From NCBI RefSeq assembly GCF_001039355.2, contig NW_019775754.1, forward strand, positions 63,923 to 127,922: DNA of 64,000 nucleotides, written 5' to 3'. Origin of the DNA: Lingula anatina. Its lineage: Eukaryota; Brachiopoda; Lingulata; Lingulida; Lingulidae. Made by a program: the position numbers and the translations under genes. Position 1 is the stretch's first letter, and each line of letters starts with the position of its first letter. Below are positions 12,862 to 25,500 of the stretch, piece after piece. The notes beneath the pieces are model-generated. The model saw nothing but the letters and a program-made list of their open reading frames with translations. It made no database searches and was not told where the DNA came from.

Positions 12862-13598
12862 TGCAATATACTGGGAGATCAGCGTATGGCCTCGTATGAA
12901 TTGCTAATCACTCACGAGCACAGCGTACTCGCACCGCGTATGACCCATGCAAGACCGACGCACGGTGTATGTATAACTTATGAACGGTGTTATATTGTGC
13001 ACGTATCAGATTTGTGCACGCCCTAATGTCTTATCTTCACCTTTGCAGAGAGATATTAATTATGATTTTATTTTTATGTATTATTATTTTAGCGAGCTCA
13101 CTACATCCAGCGCAGAATTGCTTAAAGGTCGGCATATGTGAACACAAAAGTAAGCAATATGATTAGCCGTATAATCCTCTTTACCCTGCCCACGGAGACA
13201 CCCGGTATAAGCACGTGGGGGCATGCTGGCATACTATCTATTGGTGTTAGTGGTATATTTCAAGACTTATCAGTAGATTCATATATCTTAGAGCATGTTT
13301 ACACGTAGTTTACTGGCACATGTTCGCTTTAAAACTAGTGGGTGATTACATCAAGGAGTTATAACTACTTGATTACATGTAGTTCAATGCATTGCTTCAA
13401 ACGGAAAATACGTATTTAGAAAAAGCATATTTAGTTTAATCACAAATAGAGCGATTGGATACCGGTTCAATCTAGGATCGAGGTTATTTCTTTTAATTGT
13501 CTTATGTAAACGTGCCTTGGGTTAATGCTCAACGTATGCATTTCTCTATATATATACATGTAAACCTCTTTCTTAATCGGGATGCGCGTGGCTACAAC
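12130..13598. other. Intergenic spacer with (GT)n
   Basis: No gene recognised. A GT dinucleotide run lies at about 12826-12858. The stretch from there to 13020 is rich in alternating purine-pyrimidine words such as GCACGTAT. Confidence 0.6.
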
Positions 13599-15949
13599 AT
13601 GGCGTCTCCACCAAAAACACTGACCCTGTGTGTCACCGCCTGTATTTTATCATCTGTTGTAGTTGCAGCCCAGGTAAGGTCATTAAAACAATAGGAATCG
13701 GTGGTGTTACTAACGAACCTTAGTTAAATATACCGAAAAATGACAACTACTCGTAAATCAATCTGATAAAGAAAGCAGCAGCGGCTTTGCTATTTTAAGA
13801 TGCTACCAGTGGTATATGTCATCCATGCATGTAATTAAATTTAATGCATTAAATTTCTATTACTTTCAACAAAATCCCTATATTTACATGCAGTCTCCGA
13901 GAGTTACGAAAATCTGATGATGAAACATCAAAATGTATGAAAGTTTTGCTAATTAAGTGGTCTTTATTTTTCAAACCATGTATCAGCTTTGTACCGATAC
14001 TATACATGTATGTATTACTGACGTTATTAATTGTCTATAGGTCGCCATTCGACAGCTAACCAGAACAGAATTGCAAGAGATATTTGGGGTTCAGGATCAC
14101 AGTAAAGGTAAAAAGTTAGCTTATCTTCCCTTATTTGAATAAAGTTTGATGTTTGGCGTCGAAATCAGCTGCAAGATGAGATCAAACACGCCAGGACATT
14201 TAACTTCAATTACATTGAAAATTGTGAAAGTGAACCAATTGAATTAAATCGTGGTATGATTATTAATATTTACCTCTGCACGTGAGAGAGCTAGTAGCAC
14301 AGTTGACAAAAGTCATAAAAGTATTTTTTTTCATGGCACGCATACAACACTAACAAATTTCAGTTTCCATTTCTAATAATCCCATGGTCGTAAAAAACGG
14401 TTTTGTTTTCAGTGCCAGATTATAGTTTGACAGAAATCCACGAATACCAAACTAGGGGGGCCTCAAACCATGATGGTCGTCTGCGGATGTCTATGAAAGT
14501 GGGCGGCCGTTTGCTTCGTCTGCATCTATCACGTAATGACGACCTCGTGCAAAACACGCTCGTGACCAAACTCAGTGTAAACGATGACGGGCAGACGATA
14601 GAGGAGAGCGTGACAGGAAAAGTCAGTTATCTATATGCTTATCTTTTCAAATGATCCTATGAATGTTGTCTTACATTTGAATACGTAAATAAGTCTATGA
14701 TTATATTACGATATATAACATAAGAACCGTTTCTTTTTCACTTTATAGGACTTGAAACATTTGAATAAAGTGGCAGTAATTTACCTACAAAATGGAACCA
14801 AATGAAAAAATGCGGTCAGTCTCCGTCAATTTATCATACTACATGTATACCGGTTTAATATAACGTGTTTTCTACAGGACGATGTTGACGGTGAATTGAG
14901 TCAGCTATACGAGGACCCTGTACACTCTGCTGCTTTCACAATACAGAGAGATGCATCTGGTCTTCTGTTGGTATGTAATCATAAAGGAATCCATTATTTC
15001 CGTTTCATTTTAGAATTTAAAAATGAAGATGTTAAACATTCATCATTCGGATTAGTTGGTCAATTTGCTCGATATGTCATAGATTTTTTTCCCAAATTTT
15101 GTTAAACCTCCTTAACAATATAGGATTGTCCGTCATCAATATTTGTTCAAAATGGGTTTTTAATTTATATAGGATGGATCTGTCGGGGACTACGTAGTTC
15201 GAACCCTTCCGGATCACGTGACCTCAAACTCCTCGCTGCGTCACGTGGTCTACAGACAGCCAGACGTTCGATTTGTCTCGGATGAATACTGTAACTACCA
15301 AACACTAACACGAATTATTATTATTTCTAATCTTAATTTTAATCGACAATTGTGATTTCATTGCAATTCACTCATTATTTTCGTGTTCATGCGTTTATCC
15401 GTGCGTATACGTGCCTCTCTCTCTTCTCTCTTTCCCTTCTCTCTGTGTTTGTGTGTGTGTGCGTGTGTGTGAATTTGAAGTTCCCGTCTCTTGGATGCTT
15501 TCACTTCAGACCCTCCCGATGAAAATACCAGTGCAAACATCACACAACCAAGAGGATTACATAAAAGACAAGTCAAAGTCCCGGCGATAGTGTACGCAGA
15601 AGTCACTCTCATTGTCGCTCATTCTGTTATAAGGAACAAGGGTTCGGAGGCCAACGCCAAGAAATATGTTCTTAATTATTGGAACAGCGTATGTTGGAAA
15701 TAATTTATTTATGTTCACGGGGTGTTTGGAGGTAAATTTCATCTTGAAAGTAATAAGTAATTGTTAAAAATAGCTTAATATGGGGCACCAAATTAAGTAT
15801 AAATGGTAAATTGAATGGTTTACATAAAGGGCTTGGATATACAAATAGTTTTAAAATATGCTTCGCATTTTCAGGTTTCCAGCAATTATAAAAGTTACAA
15901 AATGTCACCAGATATCCGTTTCAAAATCAAAGAGTTTATAATGTGTTCG
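13599..15949 (+). CDS. M12B (reprolysin/ADAM-like) metalloprotease, 5' part only
   Basis: Seven exons join in phase: 13599-13673, 14041-14107, 14413-14621, 14878-14970, 15173-15290, 15510-15688, 15875-15949 (272 aa so far). Exon 1 is a signal peptide (LTLCVTACILSSVVVAA). Exons 2-5 resemble the ADAM propeptide, including MSMKVGGRLLRLHLSRNDD, a form of the L-x-L-x-x-N/D core. Exon 6 has a basic site LHKR followed by VYAEVTLIVAHSVI, the usual start of the catalytic domain. It continues as AKKYVLNYWNSVSSNYKSYK across the exon 6/7 join, and then PDIRFKIKEFIM. The zinc motif HExxH and everything after it are absent. The model stops 74 bp before a single N at 16023, so the rest is probably lost at a contig join. 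A secreted or membrane protease is the family expectation; activity cannot be judged. Confidence 0.8.
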
Positions 15950-16022
15950 GTGAGTATCCTTTCCTGAAATGCTTTTGCGTTTGGCGTTCTGGCTGAAACA
16001 AACACACATGCACGCACACACA

Positions 16023-16023
16023 N
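16023..16023. other. Single N, probable contig join
   Basis: One ambiguous base after a CA-rich stretch. The metalloprotease gene on its left never completes, and the transporter gene begins 0.6 kb to the right. Confidence 0.7.
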
Positions 16024-16587
16024 TTTTTACTAAAAACTGAAGGTGGGAACTTTGCTATTTGTATTAAATACTACAGGTAGAAGTTATGGAGCCAAATACG
16101 AATGCTAACCGGCTTTTCTGTCTTTTGAAAGACGGTCAAACTTACCCATTTTTTTTTTTTTTCTAAAAAGAGATTACCGCATGATATGGAATCTGCAAGG
16201 CAATGTGCAGTGTATTTGCAAGTTTGGATCATGAAAATTTATAAAATTCCAATGGCTACCTTACTTGATTTTTTTTCGAACGAGGCGAGGGTAAAAGTTT
16301 ATTTCACTGATCTTTTTATTTGTCATTTTTTCATTCATTCACTGTTTATTTGTTTGTTTGTACATTTGCTACCCTCCAAAATATAATATTAATTTTCACG
16401 TGTTAAAATATGTCACTTTTGTGACTGGTTTTTAAGCCCATAAAGTTTCACCAAATTAGAACTGCAAGTTACAATCACCTTTCAATTTCGATTTGTTTTC
16501 TTTTTATGTAAAAGCGATCACATGCAACCAACCCCATGGACTGATTATGAGACGTGTACGTGTAATAGCACAGGGTTTTTTTTTCTA

Positions 16588-19500
16588 TCATACGACCATC
16601 TTAGAGCGCCTACACTTGCATTTATTTCTACATTTTATCCTTTCCGAGTCGAAACTTGGCATGAAGGGGATGTTTGAGCAACACGTTATTTTTTCCAAGT
16701 ACGGAGTTATATATGGAATGCTGTAAACTTCATATTCTTTGGTTTTCGGATCGTCATAACCTTCGGGATTTTGTGCATTCGCAAAGACCTCTTCGTGCCA
16801 TTTTCCTATGCCCCTCTCGGCTTTTGTGCCTGCAATATGAAATGTTTTAATACATCTTTTAAAGTTTGCATTTATTAACACTCGAATGTTATTATCAGAC
16901 ACCACTAATATTCAAAGTTCATTAGCACATCTGATCTGTTTGTGTGGACAAAATGTTTGTATTGAAGAAAATAACTCGTTTGTCAATAGAAACGTCCACG
17001 ATTTTTCTTTAAAGCAAAAAGACGAAATAAAAAACAGCTACATGTGTAAGAACAAACTTGCGCTACGGGTGCGGACTTACTTAACTTTAGAGCTTCTGTA
17101 AGTGCAAACTTCTCCGTTTTTTTTTTTTTTTTTGTTTGTTTTTTTTTGTTTTGTTTTTTTTTAAGGGTAATAAAACGATGTTTTTCAACGTAATACCTGG
17201 AATAGTGTTGTCTAGGAAGAACCCCAGCGCACCGCTGAGAAACATCGGCGTTGTTAAAAACACTGTGATAACAGCATCCAGTCCGTCCACCCCTAAAAAT
17301 AACGGCATAGTTAATGATCTAGGTTGTTATGAAGCATATCATATAAATCAACTGTGGTACAAGAACTGACCTGACTGTGGTAATTGAGTAAGCACTGTAT
17401 ACGTAAATATATGAAAAATAAGATATAAGGAAATCGGTCTTTATAAGGAATCAGCAGGCAAAGAATGATGCTGATCAAAAAGGCACCTCCATCTCAATGA
17501 AAAATTATGCATACATAAAAAGAAAAAAATATTCGGTAAATATACAAATACAGTAGAAATACTATATCGTGGCTGATTAAAAATCGGTTATCACCTGTTT
17601 TTATAGCATCGGTGTTCTGCTTTGCCCATTCTGGCACGACGAACCCACACATCAAAGAAAAGCCCAAAATGGACATATTTCTGGCCGATCTTATATCAAT
17701 ATACGTAACGTTGGAGATCCCCACGGACACCACAAAGGAAAGTCCAATGGTTAAAACACCGCCCTGGATTGGTAAGGGTATAGCGGCCAAAGCGGCCCCC
17801 ACCTTGCCTATAACGCCCATACACACCATCATGATCCCTGCCACTTGGTACACTCGCCGGCTGGCGACCTGGAAAAATGGTTTCAAAGACTGATGTAAGT
17901 GTAATACAAGTTAATACTTCACGCACAAGTTACAGCACATAAATGGAATGGATCTTATATGGCATGTGTTTCAAATGGGGTCAGCTCCATAGAGAAACGT
18001 CCCGATAAATGCACAGTCCGATTAACCAGTTCCATATACACTGTACATGTAGGCCCTATATTTGTCTGTACTATGAATATCGATACATTATGTGCAAGGA
18101 TTTTCCGCGATATAGGCCTACTTTTCTTTTTACACGTACTTGTAAACTCTTTATGGGTAACTAGACAACAGGCACGCTCGTCCATGCTGGTATCACTTAG
18201 AAACTCAGATTTGTTCCTACGTTTTAAAAACTAAAACCGCACCTTGGTAATTCCTATCACACCGACGTTATTGCTATACGATGTTGTGCCGTGCCCCATC
18301 CCCAGGGAGCCGGAGAGGACGCTTCCCAGCCCCTCCACCAACATGCCTCGGTTCACGGCGTGTGCTGGGGGTGCTGGCACCTGACATAGCTTGGCCGCGG
18401 CGTAGTAATCTCCTACCGACTCCACGACAGATGCCAATGTTCCTGCTATCATACCAAACACGCCGCCAGCGTTTATGACTGGTGTACCATACTGTCCTGA
18501 AATATGGAAGAGTCCCTAAAATTTTCCACATTTAATCATTTCATTTTGTTGTGTGTGTTTGTGTTTGTGTGTGTGTGTGTCAGCGCTCGTCCATAAACAT
18601 ATTCGTTTTCAATTTTGGCTTCAGTGAAATAAGATATACATGTATGAACACATTAAAATACATATAACACGTTATTGCAATGTGTGACCTTGGAACCAAA
18701 ACATTAGCGTCTGTAGGGACTGAATATGTTACCTGGATATGGAAAGAAGAACCACTTAGCGTTCCGAATCCCTACCAATCCTGCGTCAGTGCGCGCTTTG
18801 TACTGTACGGCCTTCGGGTCATCTGGCAGAGAGCCGGTGGCCGTGAGAATCCAGCACGCTAGCCACGTGATGACGATACTGAATACAACCTAAGTGAACA
18901 TAAAATCGACCTTGACAATAAAAAATAGCAATGTACAGATAAAACATTTATATGTGGGTAAAACAATACAACGTATTCATTTCCATGACTTGATCATGGT
19001 CCAGATTGAATAGGCTTCAATTTGCAACAGAAAACAAATTCGATATTTCGTTCATTTAAGTTTTGTGCACAAGTTATCTTCTGTGATATGGAAATTATAT
19101 GTGTAATATAAAAACAAATTAATGGTTCTTAAATGAACTTTTTGCTGAGATTTTTTGTCCATATAAGCAGCGTTTTTGTTTAAAACAATCGTTTTGCGCT
19201 TACCGGTAGTAACACGAATAAATAACAGGACACTTTGCGGCATTTTTCCTTACGAGACCACCACACAAATGGTACTTGTATCTTCCTCAAATATACTCCA
19301 CTGATGAATACAATGGCACAAGAGCTAAAATAAAAAAATAGCTCAAATAAAAAATTTTGAAGAAATATCAATTTTCAGAAATTGCTGTTGTTTCCAACAT
19401 TTCACCACAAGCGGAAATACGCCAAAAAGTGAATACCTGTTCTACTAATATTAGGCCTACTCGACTGTTTATGAAAGTATGCAGTATATTTCCTTGCCTT

Positions 19501-22500
19501 CTTGAGAAGTAGGGTAATGTCAATAAATTAGTCAATATAAGACTAACTCAAATTAAAAAAAATAAATAAACAAAATCGGTCTACCTACAGTGCCCACATT
19601 CCCCAGTGTGCCTGAGAATATTTATACACCACGGAGAAGAGAGACAGTCCAATCATAGTGATGGTAGGAGCGATTGTGAGGGGTCCAATGTATTGCAGTA
19701 GAAAACCAATGGCGCCTAATTCACAGACAAATGAATTAGAATCACTAGAAGCCCAGTTTTTTTATTGAACTGTATCTACGCTACGCAAATGCTAGCTATA
19801 GGCCTACCCACCATCGCATGCATGAGAAGCGTACTGTTAGGTGTTTTTAACGTCACTCTGGCGTATCCGCCGTTAGCCTAGCGTATCCCTTGCGTATGGG
19901 TAACATATAACCCATACGCTGTTTTTTTTTACACTCTCAAATTTTATCTCCTTCTGCAGTGGGGATGCAAACGCACTCCAACATTTGCCTGAGAGTGAGC
20001 AATTTTTCTCACACGTTGATGCTACATATATTTAGTGTGACAGTGCTATAACAATATGCCTTTTTTGGTGTGACAAAAGCGAGTGAAAAAATTAATAAAA
20101 ATAACAATAATATTATTATTAATAATAATAATTATCGCGCAGTACCTGTGCACCCAAGGAATATCTGTACAATAGACGCCACCATGAGACTTCCTTGTAC
20201 GACATTCAAGCGGTCCTGCCACTGCACATCAGACATGGCGTCCCGAGCAGACGACAAATTTCCTAACGTTGTGTTGGCCATCAGGGTTGCTTCTGAATGA
20301 TAGAAATGGAAGAGTTAAGTACGGTTCTCATAAAACTAGCGCTCTATTCATTGAACATAGACGTTTAGCCTTTTAATCAAACGCTGAGCAAAATGAACGA
20401 TGACCCAGTAGGTATCCACCGGAAACCATAATACATGTAAGAAAAAAACGCCTTCTGTGTCTTTTTATCTATGTGCGATCACGTGCGTTGACTCGTTTAC
20501 ATCAGATCATGTGCTGGTCGTTTGGTTAAGACCGCGTTCAGAACAGCGGACTAACAGATCCGCGGATAAATATGGCCACCCACTAAAAAGCTTGCCGCTT
20601 AATTCCCGATAAGACACTGAATATATTCCCTGCGGGGACTACGCAACAAGCATTCCAGTGGGTCGGCCATATTTGATCCCCGGATCTGTTAATCTGCCGT
20701 TCTGAATGTGCTCTAATTGTACCTGGTGTTTCCGGACACCTGAACCTCTCCAGAGACAACATGGCGATCATCGGCGCCACAAAGGAATGGCTTCCTCCTT
20801 GGATAATGGGAAGTCTAAAATGAATGGGCTTACTATATGAGTTTTTGTTTAAAAGAACGTTTGTAGTCATGGCAATACGTTTTATGTATCTGTTGAAGTA
20901 ATATATATATATATATATATTTTTTTTTTTTTTGAAGTAATATTTTGTTGAAGTAATGTTCTGTTGAAGTAATATTTTGTCTAGAGACCTATATAGTGCT
21001 AGCTTACATGACATCCAAATCCAGTCAGTTAATATCATTTATAAAGATAAAAGCATTTGCCAAAGTCTCAATTCACTTCTGTTGTATATGTAAACTTTAT
21101 CCTTACCTTGCACTTATGGTACATGTAGGCCCTACTACAGTAGCCTAATCTCACCTCGGCGGCACCCTATGGCCTTATCCCTGTGGTACACTTCACTCTG
21201 ACCTTTTTCCTATGGTCTCCTGTATCCTTAACCGACCCCTATGAAACCCTGTTCCCTCACCTTACCCCTATACCCTACACTCTTACAACACACCCAGGGT
21301 ACCTTAACCTTTATCTTACCCCTATGATGACCTGTACATGTACCTTTACCCTACCACTATGGTACCCTGCACCCCTACCTTACCCCTATGGTGCGCTGTA
21401 CCCTTACCCTACCCCTGCGGTAAACAGTGCCCCTTATCAAACCCATATGGTAAAATGTACTCTTACGTTACCGCTGTGGTATACTGGTACTTTCCTGGTG
21501 CTGTATCCTTACCGTATCCCTGTGGTATACTGGTACTTTACTGGTGCTGCATCCTTACCGTATCCCTGTGGTATACTGGTACTTTACTGGTGCTGCATCC
21601 TTACCGTATCCCTGTGGTATACTGGTACTTTACTGGTGCTGCATCCTTACCGTATCCCTGTGGTATACTGGTACTTTACTGGTGCTGTATCCTTACCGTA
21701 TCCCTGTGGTATACTGACACTTTACTGGTGCTGTATCCTTACAGTATCCTTGCGGTATACTGGCGCTTTACTGGTGCTGTATCCTTACCGTATCCCTGTG
21801 GTATACTGGCACTTTACTGTTGCTGTATCCTTACAGTATCCTTGCGGTATACTGGTACTTTACTGGTGCTGCATCCTTACCGTATCCCTGTGGTATACTG
21901 ATACTTTACTGGTGCTGTATCCTTACCGTATCCCTATGGTGCACTGTAACACCGACACCAAGCCAGACACAAAGATGGCGGTGCTCTGTAACTCCGCCAG
22001 CAGTTCGTAGTTGTCCTCTTGACAAAGCAGCCCGCTCAGTATTAACGGCAGCGACATCGTGCCCGTGATGCACATCACCACTTGCTAAAAAAAGTACAGC
22101 ATAAAATATTTCACAATTAGATAGTGTCTACACAATGTCGTGGTAATGAATAAATATTTTTGGTATCTAAGGTGTAAGGGTTAATCTTTATTTATGAAAA
22201 AAAAGTGCGATAATAGTATTATTGCACGTATAAATTTTATGCTGAAAAGCCTTTTAACTTCATTGGTCGCATGACAGCTGGTAAAAAAATTATGATTCGG
22301 GATAGTCCAAAGGCACTGTGATATCATCCTGTACAAGTTCAAATCTGATCGGAAAAACACATAGTTTTTAATGAATCAATGAATAAATAAGGAAAAATCT
22401 ATAATTTGGCAATGAAGAACACTTATTACCAAAAAGCAATAGAAATCCGTTTTCATAGTGATAGGAGTGTATCCTGCGAATATACAGCACCTGAGCATCA

Positions 22501-25500
22501 CGTTTATATTTCGGTGGAAGATACGGTTATATAACATTAGATAGCGAAAGCTGTTACAGAAAGAAATCCCAAAACCAACATTGACAGTCCCTAAAATTTT
22601 TTTCTTCTACGTCAAGATCGGTAACGTATTACTTGAGAAGGGTTGCTTCAGTGCATCTTGCATTTGCGGGACACGCCTGCACCGAGTCTTCGGGTTTTTC
22701 TTTTTGTACTAGTACTATTTGTGTCTTGCAGAAGGTCACAGTGAGTCTCATTTCTTTGTCTGGTGTTTATAACTTCATGTGTCCATTAAAGTACAAGTGA
22801 AATAAGGCCTACAATACAGATAAAGTGTATGTGGTGAATAGTGCATCTATGACCATCTTTTCGCTTTAGTCTAACTTTTCTTCGGTTAAAAAGTATGTCA
22901 TGGCCAATCGAGATTTTGATGTTCCGTTTACATGTACTCCCTTCCCTATTATGCTAAGTCACGCAGACTTTAGTTGCGTTTTTTTATGACTTCTAATTTT
23001 GTTTGAGATTTATAAGGATCTTAAACAAAGTGGCACACAGTAGTTAAGAAAGCATCTTCATATAGCTCAGTTAACGGTCGCAATCACGCAAAGCCAGTTG
23101 TTGTAAAAAAGTAGTAGTCAGTTGTGTTTAGCATCAATTTCTGCCATAGAAAACATCTGTTTATCGAAACATTTGATAATTCACCCGACCCCCATTCAAC
23201 TCAGGTACCAGTATACACATGTACAGGTACTTGTACTGTACATAATTACCTCCGCCAAGGAGGTTATGTTTTTACCCCTATGTGTTTGTTTGTTTTTTTG
23301 TCTGTCTGTCTGTCTGTCTGTCATCAACATAACTCAAAAAGTTATGGATGAATTTCGATGGGATTTTCAGGGTAGGTCAGAAATGGGTTAACTTAGAAGT
23401 GATTAGTTTTTGGTGGTAATTCGGATCTATAATCAATCAACAATTAATAATCAATAATTAAAAACTAAGTTATGGGCCGATTTTGATGAAATTTTCAGGA
23501 ACTGTCAGAAGTGGGCCAAGGAACAGATGATAAGTTTTTGGTGGTGATCCGAATCAATAATCAATCAATAATCAAAAATAAAAAAAACTAAATCATTATA
23601 GAATGAAAATTTAGGGGTGAAACGGCATTGGGTGGAGACTTTGCTGCCTTGGCGGAGGTCTGCGCTCTCGGAGTGCTTTTCTAGTTACACATGCTTCGTC
23701 TGCATTTCCAACAATGGTAGATTTACCGACCTTAATAATACTTACAGCTCAGATTTTTCGCCAGTATGGACGTTTTGACTCGTTTTGACTACAAGTACAC
23801 TAGTTCCTCTAGAATTTGTCAAGAAAGGTCGTAATTTACCCAAGCCTGAACATTGTTCTTATGTTAAACAACTTTCTTCTCAGCGCTGCTATAACTAATA
23901 ATGTATACTACAAGCGAGTTTCAAGCGGGTAGACCTCTTAAAAACAGGAAGATGAACAACAAATCTTTGTACCACTAGTAGCGGTCGCGAGCTTTTAAAG
24001 CTTTGAGAATTTTTAAAACTCATTTAGAGCAAAAGCTGAATGAGTTGTAGTCATATGCTCAATTTTTATTTGAAATCTTACTGTCGACATGCCCATTTGT
24101 CGATCACTTCTCTTTGGCGTCTTTTATTCAGATTTACCGGATTAACGGTAATCAACATGTAGTGCTCATGTACTAAGAAAAGTGCAACCAAACCGCCTTG
24201 ACGCATTGTCGAGCTTGTTCTCCTTAAACATAATAAATAAATATGTCGAAATGTCCATGACATCCTTGAATCTGTTGAACAAGCTATTTCAACACATGAC
24301 CTGCCATCTATGGAGACACTTACATTAAAATATTGTGGTTCAATTAAAAAAAATGATTATTATATAATGCCGCTTACTTTTAAATTTTCCCAAAACTGTT
24401 TTCAAATATTTAAAGATACCTAGCTGACATTTGGAAATATTATTACTACGGTTATTACTGAGGTAAAAAGGAGGTTCCTTTCTTGCCTTAATAGCAAGTG
24501 ACTTGATGGACTTTCACTGGTTCGATCCACCAGAGGTCACAGTACAAGTTTGAGCAATTTGAATTTCCAGCTAGAGATAAGGATTATTTGCTCACGGCAA
24601 CCGTGTCAGGCCGCAAATGTAATAAGCAGGCATTTACAACTCGAAGAACAGTTTGATTTGTGATTGGTTATTTTCCAAGTAATATACGTTGAAAATGAAT
24701 TAGCTACTACGCGTAATACCAAAACTATTGCATGTCACATATTTTTGTCCATTTTGATTTGGCACGTCTGTTGACTAAAATATTAGTCCTACTTAACAAT
24801 TTCTGTTGCTGACTGGTACAACCACTGTTTTTTTCCATTACCTGAATAGCTAAAATGATGGTAACAGCCACGGGGGGACATTTGTCTAGAGGATAGAGCA
24901 AGGACACTTCTTCCGAGTTTCCCATGCGACCGTCTTCAAATTTTTCCTCCAGTTGGTATTCAACAGGCGCATCATCGTCGGAGCTGACAAAAGTTTGATC
25001 CGACTGTAATTTCTCAATGGTGTGCATCTCCATGACTAATGGTATCACGCGGATCTCTTGCTCATTGCTGGAAGGGTTTTAAAACTGTAATGCGACCACC
25101 TGGCCACTATTTTGCTACCTCGACAGAAATCTAAGTAGGACATGCATATTTAGATTGCGTGTTATCTTTTCTTCTACGCTTTCGCACGTCTTATCGAATC
25201 CCAGCTCCTCTTTAATCCATACCTGCCTTGCATAAGTATTGCGCCATGACAAGAAGGAGAGAACAACTTCTTGCTTGTTCGAATCCCAAACTTCAGGTGC
25301 TTACTCAGCACTTGACCTTTATTCATATGCAAATGAGAAAACTCGCTCACCAGGTGTCAGTGCCAGTAGGTCATACACAATCCGGCTGCATTCACATTGT
25401 ATACACATTACAGCATACTGGCGTGATCACTTTTCTTTTCTTTTCTTCTTTTCTTTTTTAAGGAAGTAAACAATGTGTAACTGCAAAATCAACACAAAAA

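Noticed and set aside
12696-13026. Frames rich in Val-Cys repeats
   Set aside because: Produced by the GT microsatellite, without splice or family support.
21183-22010. 275-codon plus-strand frame with Tyr/Leu/Pro-rich repeats, like a repetitive membrane or silk-like protein
   Set aside because: It is the antisense of a 46-bp minisatellite plus transporter exon 2. Several overlapping frames are open because the unit lacks stops on this strand, and there is no independent coding signal.
24480-24545. Possible tRNA-derived SINE or tRNA, from TAGCAAGTGACTTG followed by GGTTCGATCC
   Set aside because: The B-box-like word is good, but the A box fits poorly and no cloverleaf or terminator could be drawn.
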